Below are positions 10,543-20,239 of a stretch of DNA of 64,000 nt, piece by piece; the stretch's first letter is position 1, and the number at the start of each line of letters is the position of its first letter. The stretch lies in NCBI GenBank assembly GCA_902560815.1, contig CACENP010000005.1, positions 1 through 64,000 of the forward strand, in the 5' to 3' direction. The DNA is from an uncultured Pelagibacteraceae bacterium. GTDB lineage: Bacteria; Pseudomonadota; Alphaproteobacteria; Pelagibacterales; Pelagibacteraceae. A model generated the notes under the pieces. It saw only the letters and a program-made list of their open reading frames with translations, was not told the DNA's origin and did not search any database. The translations under genes and the position numbers were made by a program.

Positions 10543-11693
10543 ACTTTTCTAAACCTTAAATTATTTCTATTTAAATCACTTATTTTTTTACAACCCATAA
10601 GTTTCATATCTCTCTCTAGTTCAGCCTTGTACTGCCCTAAAGCTCTTTCAACGCCAGCTTGACCAGCTGCAGCTAGTGCATAAAGATAAAGTCTTCCACC
10701 AGAGCAAGCTTTAGCGCCAATGGATAATGCTTTAAGCATATGAGTTCCTCTTTGGAATCCTCCTTCACAAATAACATCTATCTTATCACCAACTGCATCC
10801 ACAATTTCTGCCAATTGATCAAATGGTGATCTTGATCCATCAAGTTGTCTTCCTCCATGATTTGAAACCATTATTCCTGAACATCCAATATCAACTGCTT
10901 TTTTAGCATCTTCAACGCTCATCACTCCTTTGAGTGCAAAATGACCTCCCCATTGAGAACATAATTTTTCAGCATCATTCCAATTCATAGATTGATCCAA
11001 CATAGTAGAAAAATAATTACCAATAGAAGTGTTCGTGCTAGTACCTTCTTTTACATAATCTTGGAGATGTGGTAATTCAAACTTACCCTTTGTTAAATAG
11101 TTTATTCCCCACATTGGTTTTGTAGCAAAGCTATACAAACTTGATAATGTGAGTTTAGGAGGAGAAGTAAACCCAGTCCTAAGATCTCTTTCACGATTTC
11201 CTCCTGTTATTGTGTCTACTGTTAAAGCCAAAACATCAAACTTTGCTGCCTTTGCTCTTTCCAAGCAAGAATCATTTAATCCTCTATCTTTATGAAAATA
11301 GAACTGAAACATTTTTGGTGTATTAATTAATGAAGCTATTTCTTCGACACTTACAGTTGCTAAAGCTGAAACTCCAAACATTGTATTAAATTTCTGTGCG
11401 GCTTTTCCTACTGCTCTTTCTCCATCATAATGAAAAAGTCTTTGTAAAGCTGTTGGTGCACAATAGAATGGAAGATCTAATTTTTTTCCAAATATAGTAG
11501 TTGATAAATCTATATTTTCTACTCCTCTTAATACATTTGGAACTAAATCGACGTCATTGAATGAACTTGTATTTCTTTGATATGTAATTTCATCATCAGC
11601 TGCACCATCAATATAATGAAATATAGGTGAGGGTAATTTTTTTTTAGCTAATTTTCTAAAGTCACTAAAGTTATGACAGTCTTTAAGGTTCAT
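10539..11693 (-). CDS. FMN-dependent alpha-hydroxy-acid dehydrogenase (LldD family), copy 2
   Basis: Collinear with the neighbouring ORF; FHYIDGAADDE, SNHGGRQLDGSRSPFDQL. Confidence 0.9.
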   Translation of the reverse strand: MNLKDCHNFSDFRKLAKKKLPSPIFHYIDGAADDEITYQRNTSSFNDVDLVPNVLRGVENIDLSTTIFGKKLDLPFYCAPTALQRLFHYDGERAVGKAAQKFNTMFGVSALATVSVEEIASLINTPKMFQFYFHKDRGLNDSCLERAKAAKFDVLALTVDTITGGNRERDLRTGFTSPPKLTLSSLYSFATKPMWGINYLTKGKFELPHLQDYVKEGTSTNTSIGNYFSTMLDQSMNWNDAEKLCSQWGGHFALKGVMSVEDAKKAVDIGCSGIMVSNHGGRQLDGSRSPFDQLAEIVDAVGDKIDVICEGGFQRGTHMLKALSIGAKACSGGRLYLYALAAAGQAGVERALGQYKAELERDMKLMGCKKISDLNRNNLRFRKV

Positions 11694-11702
11694 AAGTTTA
11701 AT

Positions 11703-12221
11703 TTAAAATTGTTTAATAAAATTAAACATATAGCTATTTGCCCCAGGGTTTTTTTCACCTAAACTAGCGTTAGATATATGATTATAAGAAAATCCTAACT
11801 CGCTATTTGAAAATAAATCCATAGAAAGTTGAATTTCACTTTTAAATTCTACTGTATGTCCTAAATCTTTTCCATCTCCTTGATTATATAGCCCAGGAGT
11901 GAATGAAGGTATAACGTTAAGTTTACCAATTGTGTAATTTGCTTGAACACCAGTATATGCATAGGCGGCATTGTTTTCTGTCACCATAAACCCAGTAACT
12001 GGAGATAGTGTTCCCAAGAAACTATCTCTTACTAAATTTTCATTCTGATGTTGAAATCCAAATAAAGCTGCCCTTTGTCCATCATCACTAAAATCAAACA
12101 TACCTGTATAAAAATTTAATTCATGCTCATTAAAATTTTCTTTTTTTTCTTCGCTATATGCTGGAATTGCTAAAAGCAATAAACAAAATAGATTTAGTAT
12201 TATTTTTATAGATTGTTTCAT
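11703..12221 (-). CDS. acyloxyacyl hydrolase / PagL-like lipid A 3-O-deacylase
   Basis: Signal peptide, beta-barrel-like strands, C-terminal HISNASLGEKNPGANSYMFNF resembling the PagL HxSN motif. Confidence 0.65.
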   Translation of the reverse strand: MKQSIKIILNLFCLLLLAIPAYSEEKKENFNEHELNFYTGMFDFSDDGQRAALFGFQHQNENLVRDSFLGTLSPVTGFMVTENNAAYAYTGVQANYTIGKLNVIPSFTPGLYNQGDGKDLGHTVEFKSEIQLSMDLFSNSELGFSYNHISNASLGEKNPGANSYMFNFIKQF

Positions 12222-12232
12222 TTTATTTAGAC

Positions 12233-12604
12233 CTAATTAATAAACACTTTTCTATAAATTAATAGACCCCCAAAAATAAATAAAATCAAAGGAAATATCC
12301 ACAATATCAAATTTTTTCTATTAAACTCAGGATCATATACAATCCATTCACCATATTGATTTTTTAAATACTCATAAATTTGTTTTTCTGATTTTCCTTC
12401 TTTTATTTTTTTACTAATTAATATTTTCATACTTAATGCAAAGTCCGATTGTGAATCATAAACTGATTGTCCTTGACAAATTAAACATCGAAGATTTTTA
12501 GAAATTTTATCAACCTCAGAAGAAATATTATTTGCAATTGAAAGTTTTTGAAAAGATAAAATAAAAAATGATATTAATAATATATATTTTACTATTCTAA
12601 TCAT
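12233..12604 (-). CDS. ccmH: cytochrome c-type biogenesis protein CcmH
   Basis: LRCLICQGQSVYDSQSDFA (LRCxxCQ) and YGEWIVYDP; C-terminal TM. Confidence 0.92.
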   Translation of the reverse strand: MIRIVKYILLISFFILSFQKLSIANNISSEVDKISKNLRCLICQGQSVYDSQSDFALSMKILISKKIKEGKSEKQIYEYLKNQYGEWIVYDPEFNRKNLILWIFPLILFIFGGLLIYRKVFIN

Positions 12605-13122
12605 TGGATTATTTTTATAATTTCTGAAATATTATCACTTGTTAAAGGACCAATATATTTTCTAATAACTATAGATTTATTATTTAAAAGAAAACTTTCA
12701 GGAACACCATAAGCTCCTAATGAAATAGATATAGTACCATCTGCATCAATTAGATTTTTCGAATAAGGATTACCTAGTTCATCTAAAAATTTAATAGCAT
12801 TATTTTTTTTGTCTTTATAATTTAAACCAATAATATTTAAGTCTGTTTTTTTACTTAAATTCATAAGTATTGCATGTTCTGACCTACAAGGAGCACACCA
12901 CGAAGACCATATATTTATTAGAGTAAAATTATTATTTTCAATAATATATTTGGAGCTAAATTGTTTATTCGAAAATAGTTCAGTACTAGTAAATTCTTCT
13001 AAATTTTTATTTTTTACTTCTTTTGGTTTATAAAAATTGGATTTATCTAAACCTAAATAGAATATGGTGAAAATAAATGTAAAAAATAATAATACGGATA
13101 AATAAAAAATATTTTTTTTCAT
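12601..13122 (-). CDS. ccmG: thiol:disulfide interchange protein CcmG/DsbE
   Basis: Thioredoxin motif WSSWCAPCRSEH and GVPESFLL; in ccm cluster. Confidence 0.9.
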   Translation of the reverse strand: MKKNIFYLSVLLFFTFIFTIFYLGLDKSNFYKPKEVKNKNLEEFTSTELFSNKQFSSKYIIENNNFTLINIWSSWCAPCRSEHAILMNLSKKTDLNIIGLNYKDKKNNAIKFLDELGNPYSKNLIDADGTISISLGAYGVPESFLLNNKSIVIRKYIGPLTSDNISEIIKIIQ

Positions 13123-13125
13123 ATA

Positions 13126-15000
13126 CTAATTTTTTTTTAATACACCCAACATTCCTCCAATAGAAATCAAACAAACTGATATCCAAATCCAAATCATAAA
13201 TGGTTTTGTTTGGTACCTAACATTAAAAATTTCTTCTCCCTTAATTAAATTTATGACTATAAATTTATCTAAAAAAATAGTTGTTTTTATATCTGCTTCG
13301 CTAGTTAATATATTTGGTTGATTATAAATTCTAATTTCGGGATATAAAGATGTTATATTTTTTTCATCATCTTTTATTTCAAAATTTACAATAATGGACT
13401 TATAATTTTCTTTATCAATTGATTTAATTTTTGAAAACTTTATTTGTTCCTTTTTATAAACTAATTCTTGTCCTAGTTTCATATTCGCAGAAAATTCATC
13501 AGAAAATAAACTATTTAAGAGAATACTTAATACAAACAAACCAAACCCAAAATGTGAAATAGTCTGAGAGGTATTATTTTTTTTATTTAAAAATTCTCTA
13601 ATATTGACAAATAATAAATATAATGCAGCAGCACCTAAAACTGAAGTAAATAAAAGTTCTGATGATGTTTTTTTAACTATATAAAAAGATATTAAAATAC
13701 AGACAAAAAATAAAATAATTTTTGAATATTTTATATTTTTATAATTATCTTTAATCCATTTTAAATTAGAACCTAATGCCATAAAAATTAAAAAAAATAT
13801 TAAAAATGGAACCATAAGTTTATTAAAAAATGGAGGACCTATAGAAATTTTTTCATTAGTTATGACTTCTAAAAATATTGGATAAGTTGTTCCTATTAAA
13901 ACAACGGATAAAAAGTACATCATAAACCAATTGTTGATTAAAATTGATGTTTCTTTACTAATTAGAAAAAATTTTTTTTCAGTATTGCTTTCATTAACTT
14001 GATAAATAAAAAACAAAATTATAGATAAAAAAATTAATGAAAACAGAAATATTAAAATAAATACTCCTCTTTCTGGATCATTCGCAAATGTATGTACTGA
14101 ATTTAATATTCCAGATCTAACTAAGAAAGTTCCAATCATGCTAAATGTAAATGTTGCTATTGAAAGTATTAATGTCCATGATTTTAGAAGGTTTCTTTTC
14201 TCCAATACTATGACTGTATGAAAAAGAGCAGTTAAACATAACCAAGGCATTAGAGAAACGTTTTCTACAGGGTCCCAAAACCAAAAACCGCCCCATCCCA
14301 ATTCATAATAAGCCCATATTGAACCTAATAAAATTCCAATTGTTAAAAAAAACCAGGCTATTTGAATCCATTTTTTTATATGGGTTGCCCACAATTTATT
14401 AATATTATTTTGAATTAATGAAGCCAAAGAAGCAGAAAATATTATTGATGATCCAACATAACCCAAATATAGAATTGGAGGATGTATCGCTAATGCCGGA
14501 TCCTGTAAAATTGGATTCAAACCAAGACCTTCATTTGGAATAGGAAATAAAAAATTAAATGGATTTGAAGTTAATAATAAAAATAAAAAAAATCCTGAAA
14601 TAATAATTTGTTGAAAGAAAATAGATAAAAGTCTGTATTTTACTGGTTGTTTTTTTGAAAAAATAATAAATAAAAATATAAACAAGGTTAAAACAAGTAA
14701 CCAAAGCAATAAACTTCCTTCATGATTTCCCCACGTTCCAGTAATTTTATAAAATAATGGTTTTGTTGAATGTGAATTATTATAAACAGTCTCATTACTA
14801 AAATCTGAAATAATAAAAGAATAAACTAATGATATAAAACTTATTACAACAATAAAAAACTGAAGAAATAAAAGTGAAAAAATATTTTGATTTATTTTTT
14901 GACTATTTTTTTTTAAATAAAAAATTGAATAAAAAAGTAAACTTACTGAAATAATAAAACCTAATAAAAGTGAGTAATATCCTATATGACTTGAAATCAC
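13126..15000 (-). CDS. ccmF: cytochrome c maturation heme lyase CcmF
   Basis: 624 aa multi-[38 protein letters not shown]. Confidence 0.95.
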   Translation of the reverse strand: MISSHIGYYSLLLGFIISVSLLFYSIFYLKKNSQKINQNIFSLLFLQFFIVVISFISLVYSFIISDFSNETVYNNSHSTKPLFYKITGTWGNHEGSLLLWLLVLTLFIFLFIIFSKKQPVKYRLLSIFFQQIIISGFFLFLLLTSNPFNFLFPIPNEGLGLNPILQDPALAIHPPILYLGYVGSSIIFSASLASLIQNNINKLWATHIKKWIQIAWFFLTIGILLGSIWAYYELGWGGFWFWDPVENVSLMPWLCLTALFHTVIVLEKRNLLKSWTLILSIATFTFSMIGTFLVRSGILNSVHTFANDPERGVFILIFLFSLIFLSIILFFIYQVNESNTEKKFFLISKETSILINNWFMMYFLSVVLIGTTYPIFLEVITNEKISIGPPFFNKLMVPFLIFFLIFMALGSNLKWIKDNYKNIKYSKIILFFVCILISFYIVKKTSSELLFTSVLGAAALYLLFVNIREFLNKKNNTSQTISHFGFGLFVLSILLNSLFSDEFSANMKLGQELVYKKEQIKFSKIKSIDKENYKSIIVNFEIKDDEKNITSLYPEIRIYNQPNILTSEADIKTTIFLDKFIVINLIKGEEIFNVRYQTKPFMIWIWISVCLISIGGMLGVLKKN

Positions 15001-15422
15001 TTAGTTGCCTCCAAAGCTTCCTTAACTTCAGGGGGCATATAATTTTCATCGTGTTTTGCGAGTATTTTCTTTGCATTAAAAAAACTACGATCTTTTAAAT
15101 AACCCTCAGCAACAACACCCTTTCCTTCTGAAAATAAATTAGGAACAGAGCCAGAATAAGTAACGTTTATTTCATTTTTAAAATCAGTTATGACAAAGCT
15201 AATTTGGTTTTGATTTAATTTAATTGTTTCTTCTTTAACCATTCCTCCAACTCTTATTCTTTTTTTACTGTCTATTTCGGATAGATTTTTTATTTCTGAT
15301 GGAGAAATAAAGTAAACTACATTTTCTTCTAAAGATTTAAGGATTAAAAAAACGGATAGAGCTATAATTAAAAAAATAAATGATAAAAACAGCAGCCGCA
15401 ATTTAACTTTTTTACCATACAT
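14997..15422 (-). CDS. ccmE: cytochrome c maturation chaperone CcmE
   Basis: [14 protein letters not shown] heme-binding HDENY motif. Confidence 0.93.
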   Translation of the reverse strand: MYGKKVKLRLLFLSFIFLIIALSVFLILKSLEENVVYFISPSEIKNLSEIDSKKRIRVGGMVKEETIKLNQNQISFVITDFKNEINVTYSGSVPNLFSEGKGVVAEGYLKDRSFFNAKKILAKHDENYMPPEVKEALEATK

Positions 15423-15434
15423 GACAAAATAAAG

Positions 15435-15668
15435 TTAAATTTTTGAAACTAAATTGTTTGCTAAAATTCCTTTATAAGTTTTTTGAGCTCTAACAGTTTG
15501 TTTTTTATCTGAGGTTAAAGTTAAATATTTTGTATCAAATTTATTTTTTTCTTTAACAAGTTGAATTTTAATTACTGTGTAAAGAGCCACAAAACTAATC
15601 AATGTAAATGCGAACGCAGACCAAACATAAATCCCATATCCATTCATTGAAATAATTTCATTAATCAT
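15435..15668 (-). CDS. ccmD: heme exporter protein CcmD
   Basis: 77-aa single-TM protein (GYGIYVWSAFAFTL) between ccmC and ccmE. Confidence 0.8.
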   Translation of the reverse strand: MINEIISMNGYGIYVWSAFAFTLISFVALYTVIKIQLVKEKNKFDTKYLTLTSDKKQTVRAQKTYKGILANNLVSKI

Positions 15669-16372
15669 AATCTATCTAGTCCTTTATTTTTAATTTTTAT
15701 CAGTTCTGTATTATATTTCATCAAAAAAATCAGAATTGAGAATAGTGCAAATGCCGCAGTCATTAAGGCTAAAGGAACAATCATAGATGAATGTATCGAG
15801 GTTTTTGCAAAAATATTTATTGAAGCAGGTTGGTGTAATGTTGACCACCAATCAACAGAATATTTAATAATTGGAATATTAATTGCTCCCAGTATTGCAA
15901 TCAATGAAGTTATTTTATTAGCCTTTTCCCCATTATCATAAATTCTCCACGCCAAGATATAAATAATATAAAATAAAGCTAATATTAACATTGATGTAAT
16001 CCTAGCATCCCAAGCCCACCAAGTTCCCCAGGTAGGTTTGCCCCAAATTGATCCTGTTACTAAGGCGATTATATTAAAAACTAATCCAGATGGTGCTAAA
16101 CTTTTTGCAATTAATATAAAAGATTTATTTTTAAAAACGATAATTATAAAAGATAGAATAGCAATTGTTGAAAAAATTCCTAAAGATATCCATGCAGATG
16201 GCACATGAACATACATAATTCTTACTGAATGGCTTTGTATATAATCCTCTGGCGAAATGATTAATGCTTCAATCAAACCAATAGATATTACAATCACAAA
16301 AACAAATAGAATATATTTTGGTGCTCTAGACGTTATTGAAAAAATCTTATTTGGTTCAAAATTTTTTAGCAT
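15665..16372 (-). CDS. ccmC: heme ABC transporter permease CcmC
   Basis: WGKPTWGTWWAWDARITSML WWD motif. Confidence 0.93.
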   Translation of the reverse strand: MLKNFEPNKIFSITSRAPKYILFVFVIVISIGLIEALIISPEDYIQSHSVRIMYVHVPSAWISLGIFSTIAILSFIIIVFKNKSFILIAKSLAPSGLVFNIIALVTGSIWGKPTWGTWWAWDARITSMLILALFYIIYILAWRIYDNGEKANKITSLIAILGAINIPIIKYSVDWWSTLHQPASINIFAKTSIHSSMIVPLALMTAAFALFSILIFLMKYNTELIKIKNKGLDRL

Positions 16373-16405
16373 TTAAGACTTATATCTATAAAAACTTATT
16401 TTGTT

Positions 16406-16541
16406 GAATATTTTTTTAGAATATTCCGATCAAGAATACTATAGAGGGAGATAAATATAAGGGATAAAAAAGTACTCTTGATCAGATATGGTATTTGTTT
16501 TCTACCTGACTAACTTATAAACTTTAGATATGTCTAAGTTT
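16406..16541. ncRNA. Candidate structured RNA / regulatory region between ccmC and hspQ
   Basis: Three inverted repeats in a ~200-bp gap: gaatatt(7)aatattc 16406-16426; gatcaagaatact...agtactcttgatc 16428-16440/16471-16483 (12 of 13 pairs); aaactttaga-tatg-tctaagttt 16519-16541. Family and strand not identified. Confidence 0.35.
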
Positions 16542-16573
16542 TGAATTAATTGTGTTGGAATATTGTCTGTCTG

Positions 16574-16894
16574 CTAATTTGAAGGCTTAAAATAGGTCGA
16601 TCCTTTTTTTCCTGAAAAAATCTCATTTATTAGAGGATGTTTTATAGGTTCATCTGAATCATCTACTAATAAGTTTTGTTGGGATACATAAGCTTCATAT
16701 GTAACATCATCATTTTCAGCAAGGAGATGATAAAAAGGTTGGTCTTTTCTTGGTCTAACATTTTTTGGTATAGATTGATACCACTCTTCAGAGTTATTAA
16801 ATTCAAAATCAACATCATAAATAACACCTCTAAAATCAAAGTGTTTATGTTTTACAATATCTCCTATAGAAAATTTAGCTTTTTGAATGCTCAC
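16574..16894 (-). CDS. hspQ: heat shock protein HspQ / YccV-like
   Basis: FSIGDIVKHKHFDFRGVIYDVDFEF, KDQPFYHLLAENDDVTYEAYVSQQNL. Confidence 0.9.
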   Translation of the reverse strand: MSIQKAKFSIGDIVKHKHFDFRGVIYDVDFEFNNSEEWYQSIPKNVRPRKDQPFYHLLAENDDVTYEAYVSQQNLLVDDSDEPIKHPLINEIFSGKKGSTYFKPSN

Positions 16895-16971
16895 AATTAC
16901 AAATATGGATATTTAAATAAAAAAATCAATAAAAAAATTTAAAAGTTTTATCATTCTGTTAATATGTTTTG

Positions 16972-17526
16972 GTGAATAAATCATTTCTTAAATTTATTAC
17001 CGATTTTGGGCCTCTATTAGTTTTTTTTAGTTTTTATTACAAAAGTGAAAAAAATTTAACTGTGGCAATTCCGCCATTTATAGTTGCAACTCTAATTGCT
17101 TTACTGGTTGTATGGATTTTAGAAAAAAAAATACCAATGGTTCCTTTGCTTGGAGGAATATTTATTACTTTATTTGGTGGTCTAACAATATATTTTGATA
17201 ATCCAATTTTTATTTATATTAAGCCAACAATTATAAATGTATTATTTGGTTTAGGACTTTTATTTGGAAAATTTTTTTCAAACGAGCCAATTTTAAAAAA
17301 AATGCTTGGTAAATCTATACAACTTGCTGATGAAGGTTGGAAAATATTAAACTTAAGATGGGTATATTTCTTTTTTAGCTTAGCAATATTAAATGAAATT
17401 ATTTGGCGTACTCAATCTGAAGAATTTTGGGTTAATTTTAAGGTTTGGGGAATATTACCTTTGACAATTATTTTTACAGCATTTCAAATATCAATTATTA
17501 ATAAATACAAATTAAATGAAGAATAA
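16972..17526 (+). CDS. septation protein A / YciB family
   Basis: FLKFITDFGPLLVFFSFYY, DEGWKILNLRWVYFFFSLAILNEIIWRT; start taken as GTG at 16972 rather than the TTG in the track. Confidence 0.88.
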   Translation: MNKSFLKFITDFGPLLVFFSFYYKSEKNLTVAIPPFIVATLIALLVVWILEKKIPMVPLLGGIFITLFGGLTIYFDNPIFIYIKPTIINVLFGLGLLFGKFFSNEPILKKMLGKSIQLADEGWKILNLRWVYFFFSLAILNEIIWRTQSEEFWVNFKVWGILPLTIIFTAFQISIINKYKLNEE

Positions 17527-17854
17527 TTTAAAATTAGTAATTAATAATATTTATTCAGAAAAAAAACCCCAACATTTCTTTGAAAAAGATGAATTAAAAA
17601 TTATATTAGACTTGTATGCAAAAATGGTCTCAGAAGGCTCCTGGAAAGACTATGGGTTAAACATCTCCAGCAAACAGGTAGGTTTTTGTGTTTTTAAAAA
17701 TGCTACAGAAAATGCAATGTATAAAATTTGTAAAAATTTTAAACCTATTAATAAAAATTTAAAATATTTAATTACAGACGCTAAAGGTAAAATATTAAAA
17801 AATTCTAGCGAATTAAAAACTTTATTAAAAAATATTAATTGGAAAAAATTATAG
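17516..17854 (+). CDS. DUF2794 family protein
   Basis: FFEKDELKIILDLYAKMVSEGSWKDYGLNISSKQVGFCVFKNATE. Confidence 0.8.
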   Translation: MKNNLKLVINNIYSEKKPQHFFEKDELKIILDLYAKMVSEGSWKDYGLNISSKQVGFCVFKNATENAMYKICKNFKPINKNLKYLITDAKGKILKNSSELKTLLKNINWKKL

Positions 17855-17856
17855 AA

Positions 17857-18618
17857 TTATCTTCTTTGGCCAAAAAGTCTTAAAAGCATTATAAATAGAT
17901 TTATAAAGTCTAGATAAAGAGTCAAAGCTCCCATAACTGCTTTTTTACCCATTAATTCACCAGTATCAGAGGCGGCATACATGTTCTTAATTTTTTGAGT
18001 ATCATAAGCAGTTAGACCAACAAAAATTAGTACTCCTAAAATAGAAATTACAAAATGCATCATTGATGATTTTAGAAATATATTAACTAATGATGCAATA
18101 ATTATTCCAATAAGACCCATCATTAAAAAAGAGCCTAGCTTTGTTAAATCTCTTTTAGTCGTATATCCATAAATGCTCATAGCACCAAAAGTAGCAGATG
18201 TAATGAAGAACACTCTTGCAACACTAACTCCTGTATAAACTAGTAATATCCATGACAAAGATAAACCCATTAAAGCTGCGAATATCCAAAATACTGTTTG
18301 GGCTTTTGCTGCACTCATTTTATTTATTCCAAAACTCATATAAAAAACTATTCCAAGAGGTGCTAACATCACAACCCATTTCAATCCCGAAAAGAAAAGA
18401 GTATTTCCAAAGCTTGTAAAACCCGCTATTGCTCCACTAGCATCAGTTACTACTGACATTTTGAATGAAATTAGAGCTATAATTCCAGTTAATAATACTC
18501 CTGTAGCCATGTAATTATATACTTTTAGCATATAGGCTCTTAAACCTTCATCCATCACTACAGTTGATTGTGTGGCCGTTTTTACTTTGTTGAATATATT
18601 CTGTTTATTAAATTCCAT
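17857..18618 (-). CDS. Bax inhibitor-1 / YccA family membrane protein
   Basis: Seven hydrophobic segments, GLTAYDTQKIKNMY, ALTLYLDFINLFIMLLRLFGQRR. Confidence 0.92.
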   Translation of the reverse strand: MEFNKQNIFNKVKTATQSTVVMDEGLRAYMLKVYNYMATGVLLTGIIALISFKMSVVTDASGAIAGFTSFGNTLFFSGLKWVVMLAPLGIVFYMSFGINKMSAAKAQTVFWIFAALMGLSLSWILLVYTGVSVARVFFITSATFGAMSIYGYTTKRDLTKLGSFLMMGLIGIIIASLVNIFLKSSMMHFVISILGVLIFVGLTAYDTQKIKNMYAASDTGELMGKKAVMGALTLYLDFINLFIMLLRLFGQRR

Positions 18619-18689
18619 ACCGTTTATATAATAGCCTTTTACTATTTATTCAAGATATCATAAAAACCTTTAAAAATATTTATTATTTA

Positions 18690-19730
18690 ATGAATTATAG
18701 AAAATTAGGCACTACTGATCTTAATGTAAGCACTATTTGTTTAGGAACAATGACTTGGGGTGAACAAAACACTCAAGAAGAAGGTTTTGAACAAATGGAT
18801 TATGCCTTAGATCAAGGTGTAAATTTTTGGGATACTGCAGAATTATACGCAGTTCCTCCTAAAGCAGAAACTTTTGGTCATACAGAAACAATCATGGGTA
18901 ATTGGTTTAAAAAAACAAAAAAAAGAAAAGAAGTAATTTTAGCTACAAAAGTTGCAGGGCCTAGTAGAGAATACTTAAGAGATGGAGGATATAATTATGG
19001 AATTGAAAAAATGACAGAAGCTATAAATGATAGCTTAAAAAGACTTCAAACAGATTATATTGACTTATATCAACTTCACTGGCCTGAAAGAAATACAAAT
19101 ATGTTTGGTAAACTGGGATATGAACATAAAGACAAAGGTGATTGGAATAAATTTGAGGATGTTCTAGGAAATTTACAAAAATTCGTTGAAGATGGAAAAA
19201 TTAGAGAAGTAGGTTTATCCAATGAAACTCCCTGGGGTGTTTCAAAATATCTTGAAATAGCTAAACAAAAAAATTTACCAAGAATGATGTCTATTCAAAA
19301 TCCCTATAGCTTATTAAATAGGACTTATGAAATTGGTCTTGCTGAAGTTTCTATTAGAGATCAAATTGGCTTACTAGCATACTCTCCTTTAGCAAGTGGA
19401 TATTTAAGTGGAAAATATAGAAATGAAACATATCCAAAAGGATCTAGGATGGAGAGAGATTGGGAATTTTGGAAATATAGATACAATACGCCTAATTTGA
19501 ATATTGCAGTAGATGAATATTACAAAATAAGTAAAAAATACGATCTTGATATGAGTCAAATGTCATTAAAGTTTTGTGAATTACAGCACTTTACGACAAG
19601 TGTGATAATTGGGGCAACGACAATGGAGCAGTTGAAAACTAATATAGAAAGTGTAAATGTAAATTTAAGTGACGAAATTATTAAAGAAATTAATGAAATT
19701 CAAAAAATTTATCCAAATCCATGTCCTTAA
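18690..19730 (+). CDS. aldo/keto reductase
   Basis: MNYRKLGTTDLNVSTICLGTMTWGEQNT, DYIDLYQLHWPERNT. Confidence 0.92.
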   Translation: MNYRKLGTTDLNVSTICLGTMTWGEQNTQEEGFEQMDYALDQGVNFWDTAELYAVPPKAETFGHTETIMGNWFKKTKKRKEVILATKVAGPSREYLRDGGYNYGIEKMTEAINDSLKRLQTDYIDLYQLHWPERNTNMFGKLGYEHKDKGDWNKFEDVLGNLQKFVEDGKIREVGLSNETPWGVSKYLEIAKQKNLPRMMSIQNPYSLLNRTYEIGLAEVSIRDQIGLLAYSPLASGYLSGKYRNETYPKGSRMERDWEFWKYRYNTPNLNIAVDEYYKISKKYDLDMSQMSLKFCELQHFTTSVIIGATTMEQLKTNIESVNVNLSDEIIKEINEIQKIYPNPCP

Positions 19731-20233
19731 TTATTAAATCAATTATATTTTTTTTTAGTATTACTATTTTTTCTTCAACTTTTGTTTCCGCTGAAGAACT
19801 AAAAAAAATTGGAAAATTTAAGGACTGGGAAACATTAGTTTTAATTAAAGATAGTGGATTAACTTGTTTTGTTCAAACTAAACCTGTTTTGCAATCACCT
19901 AAAGCAAATAAAAGAGAAGCAAGACTTTTTGTATCATTCAGAACTGGCGATAAAGTTGCTGATGAAATTAGTACAACTTCTGGATATGAATTTAATGATC
20001 AAAATAAAATATTAGCTACATCGGGTAAAAGAAAATATATATTTGATATTGCCAAAGATAGTTTTGCTTGGATTTCAAGTAATAAAGTCGAAAAGAAAAT
20101 GATTAAAACTATGAAAAAAGGCTCTAGAATAATGGTAACTGGATATAATAAATCTGGATCTCAAACAATAGATCACTATTCATTGTTAGGTTTTACAAAA
20201 GCCTATAATACTGCAAAAAAAAGCTGCACATAA
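19721..20233 (+). CDS. invasion-associated locus B (IalB)-like periplasmic protein
   Basis: Signal peptide; FKDWETLVLIKDSGLTCFVQTKP...REARLFVSFRTGD pattern. Confidence 0.7.
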   Translation: MSLIIKSIIFFFSITIFSSTFVSAEELKKIGKFKDWETLVLIKDSGLTCFVQTKPVLQSPKANKREARLFVSFRTGDKVADEISTTSGYEFNDQNKILATSGKRKYIFDIAKDSFAWISSNKVEKKMIKTMKKGSRIMVTGYNKSGSQTIDHYSLLGFTKAYNTAKKSCT

Positions 20234-20239
20234 TTTAAA

